Counted from the first letter of the stretch, positions 28,723-39,517 are shown. The stretch is 64,000 bases of DNA from CANJBX01 sp035556735 (GCA_035556735.1 DATMFF010000008.1:186001-250000), one strand, 5' to 3'. The notes: generated by a model from the letters alone, not told the origin. Numbers and translations: made by a program.

Positions 28723-30138
28723 ATGCTGATCGACCGCCGCACCTTTCTCATGAGCTCGGCTGCCGCCGTGGCGGCGCCGGCGCTTGCACTCGCGCAGACG
28801 GCCGACGTGGACGTCGCGATCGTCGGCGCGGGCGCGGCGGGCATCGCGGCGGCGCGGCGCGTCGCCGCCGCCAACCGCAGCTTCCGCCTGATCGAGGCGA
28901 GCGAGCGCATCGGCGGGCGCTGTATCACCGACACGCGCACGTTCGGACGGCCCTTCGACCGCGGCGCCCATTGGATCTATTCGCCCGACGCCAATGCGGT
29001 GGCGCAGGCCGGCACGCGCGCCGGCGTCGACATCTATCCCGCGCCGCCGGGACAGAAGGTGCGGGTCGGCCGCCGCTACGCGCGCGAGGGCGAGATGGAG
29101 GAATTTCTCGCGACGCTCGTGCGCGCGCGCCGCGCCATCGAGGAGACGACCCGGCGCGGCGACGTCTCCTGCGCGCAGGCGCTGCCCAAGGATCTCGGAA
29201 GCTGGCAGCAGACGATCGAGTTCCTGTTCGGGCCGTCGGCCTTCGGCAAGGACCTCGCGGCGCTCTCGGCGCTCGACTTCATCAAGTCGGCGGAGCGCGA
29301 CGTCGCCGCGTTCTGCCGGCTCGGCTTCGGCGCGCTGCTGGCCAAGGTCGGCGAGCGCGTGCCGGTGCAGCTCGCGACGCCGGCGACGCGCATCACCTGG
29401 CAGGGCCGCTCCGGGGTCGAGATCGAAACCGCGCGCGGCAAGTTTTCCGCGCGCACCGCGATCGTGACGGCGTCGACCAACATGCTCGCGTCGGGCCGCA
29501 TCGCTTTCGCGCCGGAGCTTCCGCGCCGCCAGCTCGATGCCGCCGCGCGGCTGTCGCTCGGCAGCCAGGACCGCGTTGCGCTCGAGCTTGCCGGCAACCC
29601 GCTCGGCATGCAGCGCGACGAGTTGATGTTCGAGAAGTCGAACGATGCGCGCACGGCGCTCCTGCTCGCCAACATCACCGGCTCGACGCTGTGCTTCGTC
29701 GATGTGGGCGGCCGCTTCGGCCGCGACCTCGCCGCGCAGGGCGAGCGCGCCGTGGTGGCCTTCGCGACCGACTGGCTCGCCAACCTTTATGGCGAGGACA
29801 TCAGGAAAGCCGTCGGGCGCAGCGCCGCGACGCAGTGGAACATGGAGCCGTGGGTGCTCGGCGCGGCCTCGGCCGCGGCGCCGGGCGGACAGGGCGCGCG
29901 CCGCGTCCTGATGGAGCCGCTCGCAGCCCGGATGTGGCTTGCGGGCGAGGCCGCGCACGAAACGCTGTGGGGCACGGTCGCGGGCGCCTGGGAGTCGGGC
30001 GAACGCGCCGCCACCGAGGCGCTCAAGGCGATCGGCGCGCTCAAGGAACCGGAGAAGGAGAAGCCGGCGCCGCAGCAGCGGCAACGGCGCAAGCCGCGGC
30101 AGCGCCAGCCGAGGCAACCGGCGCAACCGCGATTCTAA
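28723..30138 (+). CDS. Flavin-containing amine oxidase-like protein, probably Tat-exported
   Basis: The 471-residue protein starts MLIDRRTFLMSSAAAVAAPA, a twin-arginine signal (RRTFL) with a cleavable hydrophobic stretch, so it should be exported folded with its cofactor. The FAD-binding motif is VAIVGAGAAGIAAARRVAAA followed by LIEASERIGGRCITDT, and the C-terminus carries the matching RMWLAGEAAHETLWGTVAGA. These are flavin monoamine-oxidase features; the substrate is not evident. The last 30 residues form a basic Gln/Arg/Pro tail (QQRQRRKPRQRQPRQPAQ). It converges on pheT, nine bases away. Confidence 0.85.
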   Translation: MLIDRRTFLMSSAAAVAAPALALAQTADVDVAIVGAGAAGIAAARRVAAANRSFRLIEASERIGGRCITDTRTFGRPFDRGAHWIYSPDANAVAQAGTRAGVDIYPAPPGQKVRVGRRYAREGEMEEFLATLVRARRAIEETTRRGDVSCAQALPKDLGSWQQTIEFLFGPSAFGKDLAALSALDFIKSAERDVAAFCRLGFGALLAKVGERVPVQLATPATRITWQGRSGVEIETARGKFSARTAIVTASTNMLASGRIAFAPELPRRQLDAAARLSLGSQDRVALELAGNPLGMQRDELMFEKSNDARTALLLANITGSTLCFVDVGGRFGRDLAAQGERAVVAFATDWLANLYGEDIRKAVGRSAATQWNMEPWVLGAASAAAPGGQGARRVLMEPLAARMWLAGEAAHETLWGTVAGAWESGERAATEALKAIGALKEPEKEKPAPQQRQRRKPRQRQPRQPAQPRF

Positions 30139-30147
30139 GCAGGTGTG

Positions 30148-32565
30148 CTACCCGCGCAGCACGCCGCCGGTGCGCTTGCCGACTTCGGCGACGATCTTCT
30201 TGCCGACCGCGTCGATCTCCTCGTCGGTCATGGTCTTCTCGCGCGGCTGCAACGTCACGGCAATCGCCACCGACTTCTTGTCGGGGTCGATGCCCTGGCC
30301 CTCGTAGACGTCGAAGACGTTGACGCTGGTGATCAGCTTGCGGTCGACGTTCTGCGCCGCCCGCACGAGATCGCCGACCTTGGTCGCACGCGGCACCACG
30401 AAGGCGAAGTCGCGCGCCACCGGCTGGAAGGGCGAGAGCTCGAGCAGTGGCTTAGCGCGGGTCGCCTTCGCCTTGGCTTCGGGGATGCGTTCGAGGATGA
30501 CCTCGAAGGCGACGAGCGGGCCCTCGACATTGAGCGCGCGCAGGGTGCGCGGATGCAGCTCGCCGAAATGACCGAGCACGTTCTGCGGCCCGATCTGGAT
30601 CGTGCCGGAGCGGCCGGGATGCAGCCAGGCCGGTCCGCCGGGCACCACCTGCAGGGCGGCGCTCGGTGCGCCTGCGGCGGTGAGCACGGCGAGCGCGTCG
30701 GCCTTGACGTCGAAGGCATCGACCTCGCCCGCCCCGTTCGACCAGTGGCGGCCGATGCCGGACGCCTTGGCGAGGCCGCGCCGCACGCCGGCGGCGGCGG
30801 TGAACTGGTCCTGCGGACCGTCGCCCTTGAAGACCTGGCCGACCTCGAACAGCGCGGTGTCGTGGAAGCCGCGGTCGGCATTGCGCTGCGCGGCCGCGAC
30901 GAGGCCGGGCACCAGGCTCGGCCGCATGTCGGAGAGGTCGGCCGCGATCGGATTGGCGAGGGTGAGCGCCGGGTCGCCGCCGCCGAACAGCTCGGCCTCG
31001 GCCTTGCCGATGAACGACCAGGTGACGGCCTCCACCATGCCGCGCGCGGCGAGCGCGCGCTTGGCCTTGCGCGTGCGCGTCTGAATGGCGGTGAGCACCG
31101 GCTTGCGCGGCGCCTCTCCGCGATCGAACGGCGTGAGCGGCACGCGATCGACGCCGGCGATGCGCACGATCTCCTCGACGACATCGGCCTTGCCGTGCAC
31201 GTCCGGGCGCCACGAGGGAACCGCCACCTTCACCGCCGCGCCGGAGCCTGACACGAAGAAACCGAGGTGGCCGAGGATGCGCTTGGCCTCGACGAACGGA
31301 ACCTCGAGCCCGGCCAGCCGCTTCGTCTCCTCGACCGGGAAATCGATGATGCGGTCCCCGGCCGGCACCTCGCCGGCGACGACGATCTCCGAGGGCTCGC
31401 CGCCGCACAGCTCCATCACCATCTGGGTGGCGAGCTCGAGCCCGGGCAGCATGAAGGCCGGATCGACACCGCGCTCGAAGCGGTAGCGCGCATCGGAGTT
31501 GATGCCGAGCTTGCGGCCGGTCTGCGCGATGTTCATCGGCTCCCACAGCGCCGATTCGATCAGCACGTCGGTGGTGGTCTCGTCGCAGCCCGAATGCTCG
31601 CCGCCCATGATGCCGGCGAGGGATTCGATGCCGGCGTCGTCGGCGATCACGCAGATGCTGTCGTCGAGCTGATAGGTCCGGGTATCGAGCGCGAGCAGGC
31701 TTTCGCCCTTGCGCGCGCGGCGCACGACGAGACTGCCCTTGACCTTGGCGGCGTCGAAGACGTGCAGCGGACGGCCGCGGTCGTAGGTCATGAAGTTGGT
31801 GATGTCGACCAGCGCGTTGATCGGACGCAGGCCGATGGCGGTGAGGCGGCGCTGCAGCCACTCGGGGCTCGGGCCGTTCTTGACGCCGCGCACGAGGCGC
31901 AGGCCGAACGCCGGGCACAGCGAAGGCGTATCGCCGAAGTCGAGCGTGACCGTCACGGGGCAGGGGAGCTTGCCGGGAACCTGCTTCACCGGCGCGGTCT
32001 TGAGCTTGCCCATGTCGGCGGCGGCGAGATCGCGCGCGATGCCGGATACGGCAGTGCAGTCGGGGCGGTTGGGCGTCAGGTTGATCTCGATGACTGGGTC
32101 GTCGAGCCTGGCCCACTCGGTGTAGCGCACGCCCACGGGCGCATCGGCCGGCAGGTCGAGGATGCCTTCATGGTCCTCGGAGAGCTGCATCTCCATGCCC
32201 GAGCACAGCATGCCGCGGCTTTCGACGCCGCGGATGGTGCCGACGCCGAGCGTGATGTTCTTGCCCGGGATGTAGGTGCCGGGCGGGGAGAACACGCTCT
32301 TCATCCCGGCGCGCGCATTGGGCGCGCCGCACACCACCTGCACCGGCTGGCCGTCGCCCGTGTCGACCATGCACACGCGCAGGCGGTCGGCATTGGGATG
32401 CTGCTCGGCCGAGATCACGCGCGCGATGATGAAGGGCGCGAGCTGCTTGGCCTTGTCCTCGACGCTCTCGACCTCGAGGCCGATCATGGTGAGCTTGTCG
32501 ACGATCCTGTCGAGCGGCTCGTCCGTCTCGAGATGGTCCTTCAGCCAGGAGAGTGTGAATTTCAC
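30148..32565 (-). CDS. pheT: Phenylalanyl-tRNA synthetase beta subunit
   Basis: The true start is the GTG at 32565, whose first bases overlap the pheS stop (GTGA); this yields 805 residues beginning (M)KFTLSWLKDHLETDEPLDRI. Upstream open frame reads through pheS. Visible are the EMAP-like tRNA-binding domain (VISAEQHPNADRLRVCMVDT, CGAPNARAGM), the B3/B4 editing region (MTYDRGRPLHVFDAAKVKGS) and the C-terminal anticodon-binding FDX-ACB domain (YEGQGIDPDKKSVAIAVTLQ). With PheS it forms the alpha2-beta2 enzyme that charges tRNA-Phe and edits Tyr. Confidence 0.98.
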   Translation of the reverse strand: MKFTLSWLKDHLETDEPLDRIVDKLTMIGLEVESVEDKAKQLAPFIIARVISAEQHPNADRLRVCMVDTGDGQPVQVVCGAPNARAGMKSVFSPPGTYIPGKNITLGVGTIRGVESRGMLCSGMEMQLSEDHEGILDLPADAPVGVRYTEWARLDDPVIEINLTPNRPDCTAVSGIARDLAAADMGKLKTAPVKQVPGKLPCPVTVTLDFGDTPSLCPAFGLRLVRGVKNGPSPEWLQRRLTAIGLRPINALVDITNFMTYDRGRPLHVFDAAKVKGSLVVRRARKGESLLALDTRTYQLDDSICVIADDAGIESLAGIMGGEHSGCDETTTDVLIESALWEPMNIAQTGRKLGINSDARYRFERGVDPAFMLPGLELATQMVMELCGGEPSEIVVAGEVPAGDRIIDFPVEETKRLAGLEVPFVEAKRILGHLGFFVSGSGAAVKVAVPSWRPDVHGKADVVEEIVRIAGVDRVPLTPFDRGEAPRKPVLTAIQTRTRKAKRALAARGMVEAVTWSFIGKAEAELFGGGDPALTLANPIAADLSDMRPSLVPGLVAAAQRNADRGFHDTALFEVGQVFKGDGPQDQFTAAAGVRRGLAKASGIGRHWSNGAGEVDAFDVKADALAVLTAAGAPSAALQVVPGGPAWLHPGRSGTIQIGPQNVLGHFGELHPRTLRALNVEGPLVAFEVILERIPEAKAKATRAKPLLELSPFQPVARDFAFVVPRATKVGDLVRAAQNVDRKLITSVNVFDVYEGQGIDPDKKSVAIAVTLQPREKTMTDEEIDAVGKKIVAEVGKRTGGVLRG

Positions 32566-33644
32566 GAGCTCAGCCCTCCGGCGAGGGTGGGGAAGTCGAG
32601 CGGGCGGAAGCCGTAGTGCGACAGCCAGCGCACGTCCGCCTCGAAGAAGGCGCGCAGGTCCGGCATTCCGTATTTGAGCATGGCGATGCGGTCGATCCCC
32701 ATGCCCCAGGCAAAGCCCTGATACTCGTCCGGATCGAGGCCGCAGTTGCGCAGCACGTTCGGGTGCACCATCCCGCAGCCGAGGATCTCCAGCCAGTCCT
32801 CGCCTTCGCCGAAGCGGATCTCGCCCTTGTCGCGGCGGCACTGGATGTCGACCTCGAGCGAAGGCTCGGTGAACGGGAAGAATGAGGGACGAAAGCGCAT
32901 CTTCACGTCGTCGACCTCGAAGAACGCCTTGCAGAACTCGGCGAGGATCCACTTGAGGTGTCCGAGATGCGAGCCCTTGTCGATGACGAGGCCCTCGACC
33001 TGGTGGAACATCGGCGTGTGGGTCTGGTCGCTATCGCAGCGATAGGTGCGGCCCGGGATGATGACGCGGATCGGCGGCTTCTGCGTCAGCATGGTGCGCA
33101 CCTGCACCGGCGAGGTGTGGGTGCGCAGCAGGAGGCGCGAGCCGTCCGGCTTCGGATTGAAGAAGAACGTGTCATGCATCTCGCGGGCCGGATGGTCCGC
33201 GGGGAAGTTCAGTTTGGTGAAGTTGTAGTCGTCGGTCTCGATGTCAGGGCCTTCCGCCACGGCGAAGCCCATATCGGCAAAGATCGCGGTGAGCTCGTCG
33301 ACAACCTGGCTGATCGGATGCACGCGGCCGGCCTCGGCCGGCGGCTCGCGCACCGGCAAGGTGACGTCGACGGTCTCGCTGTTGAGCCGCGCATCGAGCG
33401 CCTGCTCGGCGAGCGCACCCTTGCGCTCCGCGATCGCCGTGGTGACGCGATCCTTGAGCCCGTTGATCAGCGGGCCCTGCTGCTTGCGCTCATCGGGCGA
33501 CATGGTCCCGAGCATCTTGAGCAGCGCGGAGACGCTGCCGCTCTTGCCGAGCGTCGCGACGCGCACCGCTTCGAGCTCCGCCTCGTCGCTGGCCGCACCG
33601 ACCGCGGCGAGGATGTCCTTCTCGAGGGCGTTGAGATCGGCCAC
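32562..33644 (-). CDS. pheS: Phenylalanyl-tRNA synthetase alpha subunit
   Basis: This 360-residue class II synthetase has an N-terminal coiled coil, motif 1/2 elements (HPISQVVDELTAIFADMGFA, MHDTFFFNPKPDGSRLLLRT) and motif 3 (GFAWGMGIDRIAMLKYGMPD). It carries the catalytic site for phenylalanyl-adenylate. It overlaps pheT by four bases and lies downstream of the DinB-like gene with a four-base gap, so the three are likely one transcript. Confidence 0.98.
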   Translation of the reverse strand: MADLNALEKDILAAVGAASDEAELEAVRVATLGKSGSVSALLKMLGTMSPDERKQQGPLINGLKDRVTTAIAERKGALAEQALDARLNSETVDVTLPVREPPAEAGRVHPISQVVDELTAIFADMGFAVAEGPDIETDDYNFTKLNFPADHPAREMHDTFFFNPKPDGSRLLLRTHTSPVQVRTMLTQKPPIRVIIPGRTYRCDSDQTHTPMFHQVEGLVIDKGSHLGHLKWILAEFCKAFFEVDDVKMRFRPSFFPFTEPSLEVDIQCRRDKGEIRFGEGEDWLEILGCGMVHPNVLRNCGLDPDEYQGFAWGMGIDRIAMLKYGMPDLRAFFEADVRWLSHYGFRPLDFPTLAGGLSS

Positions 33645-33648
33645 GGGC

Positions 33649-34149
33649 TCACTCCGGCATGATGAAGAGATCGGTGTCGCCGGGCTTGCCGCCGGCGGCC
33701 GTCAGCATGGCGTGCACCTGACCGCGATGATGGGTCTGGTGATTGAAGAAATGGGTCACGAGCTCCCAGCGCGGTTTCGACACCTCGCGCTTCACCGCGC
33801 CGGAGAACCAGGTGAGGTCGCCGGCGAACCAGTCGTCGTCGAGGCGGTCGGCCCAGGCGAGGATGGTTGCGTCCATCTTCGCGCGCTCGGTCTTGAGGAC
33901 GTCCCAGCTGGGATAGAGCGAGACCGATTCCGGGATTCCGCCCGGCGGGCGCGGCACGTCGGCGAACCGGCTCATCCACATGCCGTCGCCCCACAGCAGG
34001 TGACTGAGCGTGCCGTGGATCGAGCCGAAGAACGCGCCGCGCTCCTGCCGCCGCGCCTCGTCGGAGAGGCGGTCGGCGGTGCCGTAGAGATTCTCGTTCT
34101 GCCAGCGATTGTAGCGGGCCATGCGCCGGGCGTAGGCGGCGTCGATCAT
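33649..34149 (-). CDS. DinB-family protein
   Basis: The 166-residue protein has the DinB four-helix fold with the metal-binding pattern GTLSHLLWGDGMWMSRF (first His) and VTHFFNHQTHHRGQVHAML (His cluster). Members are often thiol-dependent, metal-binding enzymes such as mycothiol or bacillithiol transferases, but most are uncharacterised. Its insertion between rplT and pheS is common in Hyphomicrobiales. A specific function cannot be assigned. Confidence 0.88.
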   Translation of the reverse strand: MIDAAYARRMARYNRWQNENLYGTADRLSDEARRQERGAFFGSIHGTLSHLLWGDGMWMSRFADVPRPPGGIPESVSLYPSWDVLKTERAKMDATILAWADRLDDDWFAGDLTWFSGAVKREVSKPRWELVTHFFNHQTHHRGQVHAMLTAAGGKPGDTDLFIMPE

Positions 34150-34190
34150 GTCAGTCGCTCCGACGGGGTGGCGCGACAGGTCGTGCAGCG

Positions 34191-34550
34191 TCAGGCCGCG
34201 AGCGCGGCCTTGGCCTTCTCCACGATGACCTGGAACGCCGCCGGCTCACGGATGGCGAGATCCGACAGCACCTTGCGGTCGATCTCGACACCGGCCTTCT
34301 CGAGGCCGTTGATGAAACGGCTGTAGGTCAGGCCGAACTGGCGCACGCCGGCGTTGATGCGCTGGATCCACAGGGCGCGGAAGGTGCGCTTCTTGTTCTT
34401 GCGGTCGCGGAAGGCGTACTGGCCGGCCTTCTCGACGGCCTGCTTGGCGACGCGGATGGTGTTCTTGCGGCGGCCGTAATAGCCCTTGGCTGCCTTGAAG
34501 GTCTTCTTGTGCTTGGCGTGACTGGTGACGCCACGTTTGACGCGGGCCAT
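34191..34550 (-). CDS. rplT: 50S ribosomal protein L20
   Basis: The 119-residue basic protein begins MARVKRGVTSHAKHKKTFKA and contains FRALWIQRINAGVRQFGLTY and FINGLEKAGVEIDRKVLSDL, exactly the L20 pattern and length. It binds 23S rRNA early in assembly. In many bacteria L20 also represses its own operon. It follows rpmI after a 143-base spacer that holds a palindromic repeat. Confidence 0.99.
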   Translation of the reverse strand: MARVKRGVTSHAKHKKTFKAAKGYYGRRKNTIRVAKQAVEKAGQYAFRDRKNKKRTFRALWIQRINAGVRQFGLTYSRFINGLEKAGVEIDRKVLSDLAIREPAAFQVIVEKAKAALAA

Positions 34551-34624
34551 GACTGATCTCCTGGATAATTCTTAAACCATGGTCGGGTCAGATTTGATCG
34601 CCGTCACGGTTTATGTGTTTGTTT

Positions 34625-34673
34625 GAGCACGATCTTTTCCGAAAACCGGGTTTCATTTTCCGGGATCGTGCTC
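34625..34673. repeat. Palindromic intergenic repeat between rpmI and rplT
   Basis: Arms GAGCACGATC (34625-34634) and GATCGTGCTC (34664-34673) enclose TTTTCCGAAAACCGGGTTTC and a short remainder. The whole unit would fold into a 49-base hairpin in the rpmI-rplT message. A truncated copy in the opposite orientation is at 8932-8967. It resembles a widespread rhizobial intergenic element. Confidence 0.8.
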
Positions 34674-34693
34674 GGTGTCGCGAGCGGCGGGGA

Positions 34694-34894
34694 TCAGCCG
34701 TTCGGCAGCCAATACTTCTTGATGTTGTCGCCATCGGTCTTGAACAGCACCTTGGTGCCGCGGTGGTCGCGGATCTGCTTGGTGCTGCGCTTGATCATGC
34801 CGTGGCGCTTACCGGACTGCTGGAATTTCACCTTGCCGGTGCCGGTAATCTTGAAGCGCTTCTTGGCGCCGGATTTGGTCTTCATCTTGGGCAT
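34694..34894 (-). CDS. rpmI: 50S ribosomal protein L35
   Basis: The 66-residue protein starts MPKMKTKSGAKKRFKITGTG and continues KVKFQQSGKRHGMIKRSTKQ, the full L35 sequence pattern at normal length. Its ATG follows GGAGAGCC. It heads the rpmI-rplT pair; infC, usually its upstream neighbour, is separated by a terminator here. Confidence 0.99.
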   Translation of the reverse strand: MPKMKTKSGAKKRFKITGTGKVKFQQSGKRHGMIKRSTKQIRDHRGTKVLFKTDGDNIKKYWLPNG

Positions 34895-35083
34895 TTGGCT
34901 CTCCTTCTTCGGCCGGCGCAGATGCCGCGCGGAAAAATACCGCGCCGGGTGCCGGCGGTGCGCTCACGCGCGTCTGCTCTGGATTGAGCGTTTTCCTGCC
35001 GCCACGGCAGCCCTTTAGCCGGGCGGCGGAAGGCCGGGTTTATGGCAGAACGGTCACGCCTTGGCAACTGCGGCGGCAACAGC

Positions 35084-35111
35084 AAAACGCCCCGCGGGAG
35101 GCCCGCGGGGC
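35084..35111 (-). terminator. Rho-independent terminator of infC
   Basis: A perfect 10-bp stem (GCCCCGCGGG / CCCGCGGGGC, 35089-35111) with a three-base loop is followed on the minus strand by GTTTT. It lies 27 bases beyond the infC stop and should separate infC from rpmI-rplT transcription. Confidence 0.8.
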
Positions 35112-35137
35112 GCGAATTCGTGAGCCGCAGGAAGGGG

Positions 35138-35677
35138 TTAGCGCGGCGCGAGCACCATGATCATCTGGCGGCCCTCGAAGCGGGCGTCCATCTCGACCTT
35201 GGCCAGCTTGGCGGTGTCTTCCTTGACCCGGTCGAGCAGCTTGGTGCCAAGCTCCATGTGGGCCATTTCGCGACCGCGGAAGCGGAGGGTCACCTTCACC
35301 TTGTCGCCTTCCTCGAAGAAGCGCTGCATGGCCCGCATCTTCACGTCATAGTCGTGGTCATCGATCATCGGCCGGAATTTGACTTCCTTGACCTCGACCA
35401 CCTTCTGCTTCTTGCGGGCTTCGGCCTGTTTCTTCTGCTCCTGGTACTTGTACTTGCCGTAGTCGAGCAGCTTCACGACAGGGGGCGTGGCATTGGGCGC
35501 GATCTCGACAAGGTCCATCCCGGCGGCCTGGGCGAAAGCGAGTGCCTCCGCGACGGAGACGTTGCCTTTATTGCTTCCGTCCTTGTCGATCAGATGTACT
35601 TCGCGAGCGCGGATCTCCTCGTTGATGCGCGGACCGTCCTTTTGGACGGGCGGCGGGGCTCTCATTGGGCGACGAAT
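35138..35677 (-). CDS. infC: Translation initiation factor IF-3 (ATT start)
   Basis: IF-3 here reads (M)RRPMRAPPPVQKDGPRINEE, starting at an ATT codon at 35677 that lies nine bases after an AGGAG ribosome-binding site; this gives 179 residues, the normal length. Reading from an ATG further up (35806) adds 43 unrelated residues, and the in-frame ATG at 35665 lacks its own site. The core has VVKLLDYGKYKYQEQKKQAE and KVTLRFRGREMAHMELGTKL. Initiation of infC on ATT, ATA or ATC is classical and lets IF-3, which discriminates against such codons, limit its own synthesis. Confidence 0.93.
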   Translation of the reverse strand: MRRPMRAPPPVQKDGPRINEEIRAREVHLIDKDGSNKGNVSVAEALAFAQAAGMDLVEIAPNATPPVVKLLDYGKYKYQEQKKQAEARKKQKVVEVKEVKFRPMIDDHDYDVKMRAMQRFFEEGDKVKVTLRFRGREMAHMELGTKLLDRVKEDTAKLAKVEMDARFEGRQMIMVLAPR

Positions 35678-35829
35678 GGCGACAATCTCCTCTGCTGTTA
35701 GAACGATGGTGCGCAGGCCATGATGTGCGGACCATGCAAGAGAATCGGGATAATCGCGGCTTGAGTCAACGGGCATGGCGCAGCGCGCACGATCTGCACC
35801 CGGCAAATTAGCGACGTTCGAGTAACCTT

Positions 35830-36624
35830 ATGGAACCGCAAGACCTGCAATTCATCGATGTGGGAACAGGGCCGGCGCGGCGCAAGCTGGCCGTTCGCGT
35901 ACAATCCGGCGCCGGCCCGGGCCTCCTCTGGCTGGGCGGCTTCAAATCCGACATGCGCGGCACCAAGGCCCAGGCGCTGGCGGACCACGCGGCCAAGGCC
36001 GGCCGCGCCTGCGTGCGTTTCGATTATTCCGGGCACGGGGAATCGGGCGGCGCCTTCACGGACGGTACGATCGGCCGCTGGCTCGAGGACAGCCTCGCCG
36101 TCTTCGACCGCTTCTGCCGCGGGCCGCAGGTGGTGGTCGGCTCGTCCATGGGCGGCTGGCTGGCGCTGCTGCTGGCGCGCGCGCTCAAGCGCCGCGCCGC
36201 CAAGGACCCGCCGGCGAGCCTTGCCGGCCTGGTGCTGATCGCGCCCGCGGTCGATTTCACCGAAGAGCTGATGTGGAAGAGGTTTCCCGCCGACGTGAAG
36301 GCCGAGCTCGAGAGTACGGGCCTGTGGACGCGCCCGTCGCAATACGAGGAAGGCGGCTATCCGATCACGCGCCAACTCATCGAGGAAGGCCGCGACCATC
36401 TGCTGCTCGGCGGGCTGATCGAGACCGGCTGCCCCGTGCGCATCCTGCAGGGCGCGCTCGATCCCGACGTGCCCTGGCAGCACGCGGTCGAGCTGGTCTC
36501 GCGCCTCGCCCAGGACGACGTGGTGCTGACCATGATCAAAGACGGAGATCACCGCCTGTCGCGTCCCGAGGACATCGAGCGGCTGATCCACACGGTGGCG
36601 GAGTTCGAACAGGCGGTGCCGGGC

Positions 36625-36633
<9 letters not shown>
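35830..36633 (+). CDS. Alpha/beta hydrolase, ABHD10-like
   Basis: The 267-residue protein has LLWLGGFKSDMRGTKAQALA (oxyanion region), CVRFDYSGHGESGG, the nucleophile elbow VVVGSSMGGWLALLL, the acid ALDPDVPW and the His DGDHRLSRPEDIERL. The arrangement is close to mitochondrial ABHD10-type serine hydrolases (thioesterase/deglucuronidase activity in animals). The bacterial substrate is unknown. It is divergent from infC and converges on queG, overlapping it by nine bases. Confidence 0.85.
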
Positions 36634-37757
<1,124 letters not shown>

Positions 37758-37761
<4 letters not shown>

Positions 37762-38450
37762 AAATCGAGGTCGGCGTAGGTCTTCGACGGCGGAATGCCG
37801 GCGTGCGTCTCCGCCAGCAGCGGCCGGAACGAGGGCCGCGACTTCACCCGCGAGTACCAGATCTTTGCGGCTTCGTCCTCGGTCCACGGCACATCGCCCA
37901 GATAATCGACCACCGACAGGTGTGCGGCGGCGGCGAGATCGGCATAGCTCATGCGATCGCCGGCGAGCCAGTCGCGCGAGCGCACCAGCCAGCCGATATA
38001 GGCGAGATGATAGCGGATGTTGTTGCGCGCCGCACGGAGCACGTTCACGTCCGGGGGGCCGCCGCCCTGGGCCTGGGTCATCTGCACCTTGAAGATGCGC
38101 TCCGTTACCAGCGGGCCGGACACTTCTTCGCCAAACTTCTGATTGAACCAGACGGTCAGCCGCCGCACTTCCACGCGGCCGTTGATGTCGCGCGGCAGCA
38201 GCCGCACCTCCACGAGGTCGTCGCCATGTGCCTCGTCGAGATACTCCGCAATGATGTTGGCGTCGGGCACCGGCGGGCGGCCCTCGTCGAGCAGCACCGG
38301 CGTCGTCCCCGCGGGATTGAGCTTGAGAAACTCGGTGCGCCGCTCCCAGGGGCGCTCCTCGACCAGGTGGGGGTGCAGTCCGAACTCGCCCAGCGCCAGG
38401 CGCACGAAACGGGAGTGCGGACAGAACGGATGATGGAACAATGTCAGCAT
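37758..38450 (-). CDS. Glutathione S-transferase family protein, possibly FzlA
   Basis: The 230-residue protein has a thioredoxin-like N-terminal domain (MLTLFHHPFCPHSRFVRLAL, NPAGTTPVLLDEGR, IIAEYLDEAHG) and an all-helical C-terminal domain (DWLAGDRMSYADLAAAAHLS). The residues EERPWERRTEFLKLNPAG and the neighbours uppP and queG recall the alphaproteobacterial FtsZ-binding protein FzlA, a catalytically inactive GST relative needed for division; this is from memory and unproven. Its stop overlaps the queG start. Confidence 0.8.
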
Positions 38451-38710
38451 GCTCTACCTGCCGCGCGGATGACCGCGCGCCCCGGCGCGCGTTGGGCACA
38501 TGATGTCATCGCGCCAGATTCCATGTTCGGCGTGTCACGTTGGATGGATAGCCTCGTGCGCTGCCTGCATCGCGGGCAGTGATACTTGATCCGGCGGCCG
38601 GGGCAAACCGCGGTTGTGCAGGAGCAAGCTTTCCCATTGCCCCGAGCCACGGCTTGTTCCACAAGCCCTCGGGGCGCGTCACCTCGACCTCTCCCGGAGT
38701 TCCGCCAGCC

Positions 38711-39517
38711 ATGCTGCTCGATCTGATCAAGGCCGCCGTCCTCGGCGTCGTCGAGGGTTTGACCGAATATCTGCCGGTATCGTCCACCGGCCACCTGCTG
38801 CTGGTCGAGCATTTCTTCGGGTTCAATGACGAGGATTTCGGGAAGACCTTCGCGATCCTGATCCAGTTCGGGGCGATCCTGGCGCTGCTGTCGATCTATT
38901 TCACCCGACTGTGGCGGCTTGCTGTCGGCATGTTCACCAACGGGGACGATCTGCGCTTCGTCATCGGCGTCCTGATCGCGTTCCTGCCCGCCGCGGTGAT
39001 CGGCGCCGCGGCCGGCGGATTCATCAAGGATGTGCTGTTCAATCCCTGGATCGTTAGCATTTCGTTAATTCTCGGCGGCTTCGTCCTGCTCTGGGTGGAC
39101 CGTATCGATCTCAAGCCGCGCTATCACGAGGCCACGCGCTTTCCGCTGCCGACCTATCTTGCGATCGGGGTCTGCCAGTGCGCCGCCATGATCCCCGGCG
39201 TGTCGCGCTCAGGCGCGACCATCGTGTCGGCGATGCTGCTGGGCACCGACCGGCGGTCGGCGGCCGAGTTCTCGTTCTGGCTCGCGATGCCGACCATGGC
39301 CGGCGCGTTCGCCTACGACCTCTATAAAAGCGGCGCGCACCTGAGCAACAGCAACGCCATCATCGTGGCGGTCGGCTTCGTCACGTCGTTCGTGTTCGGC
39401 TGGATCGTGGTGAAGACGTTCCTCGACTATGTCTCGCGCCACGGCTTCGCGCTGTTCGGCTGGTGGCGCATCATCGTCGGCGTCGTCGCGCTCGCCGCGC
39501 TCGCCGTGGGACGGTGA
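38711..39517 (+). CDS. uppP: Undecaprenyl-diphosphatase
   Basis: The 268-residue membrane protein begins MLLDLIKAAVLGVVEGLTEY. Both active-site motifs are present, EGLTEYLPVSSTGHLLLVEH and IPGVSRSGATIVSAMLL, with about eight hydrophobic helices. It recycles the lipid carrier of peptidoglycan and polysaccharide synthesis by removing a phosphate from undecaprenyl diphosphate. The frame is open to 38579, but the hydrophobic start and family length favour 38711. Confidence 0.97.
   Translation: MLLDLIKAAVLGVVEGLTEYLPVSSTGHLLLVEHFFGFNDEDFGKTFAILIQFGAILALLSIYFTRLWRLAVGMFTNGDDLRFVIGVLIAFLPAAVIGAAAGGFIKDVLFNPWIVSISLILGGFVLLWVDRIDLKPRYHEATRFPLPTYLAIGVCQCAAMIPGVSRSGATIVSAMLLGTDRRSAAEFSFWLAMPTMAGAFAYDLYKSGAHLSNSNAIIVAVGFVTSFVFGWIVVKTFLDYVSRHGFALFGWWRIIVGVVALAALAVGR

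Noticed and set aside
28615..30126. 503-codon minus-strand frame opposite the amine-oxidase gene
   Set aside because: Shadow of a gene with a Tat signal and complete FAD motifs on the plus strand.
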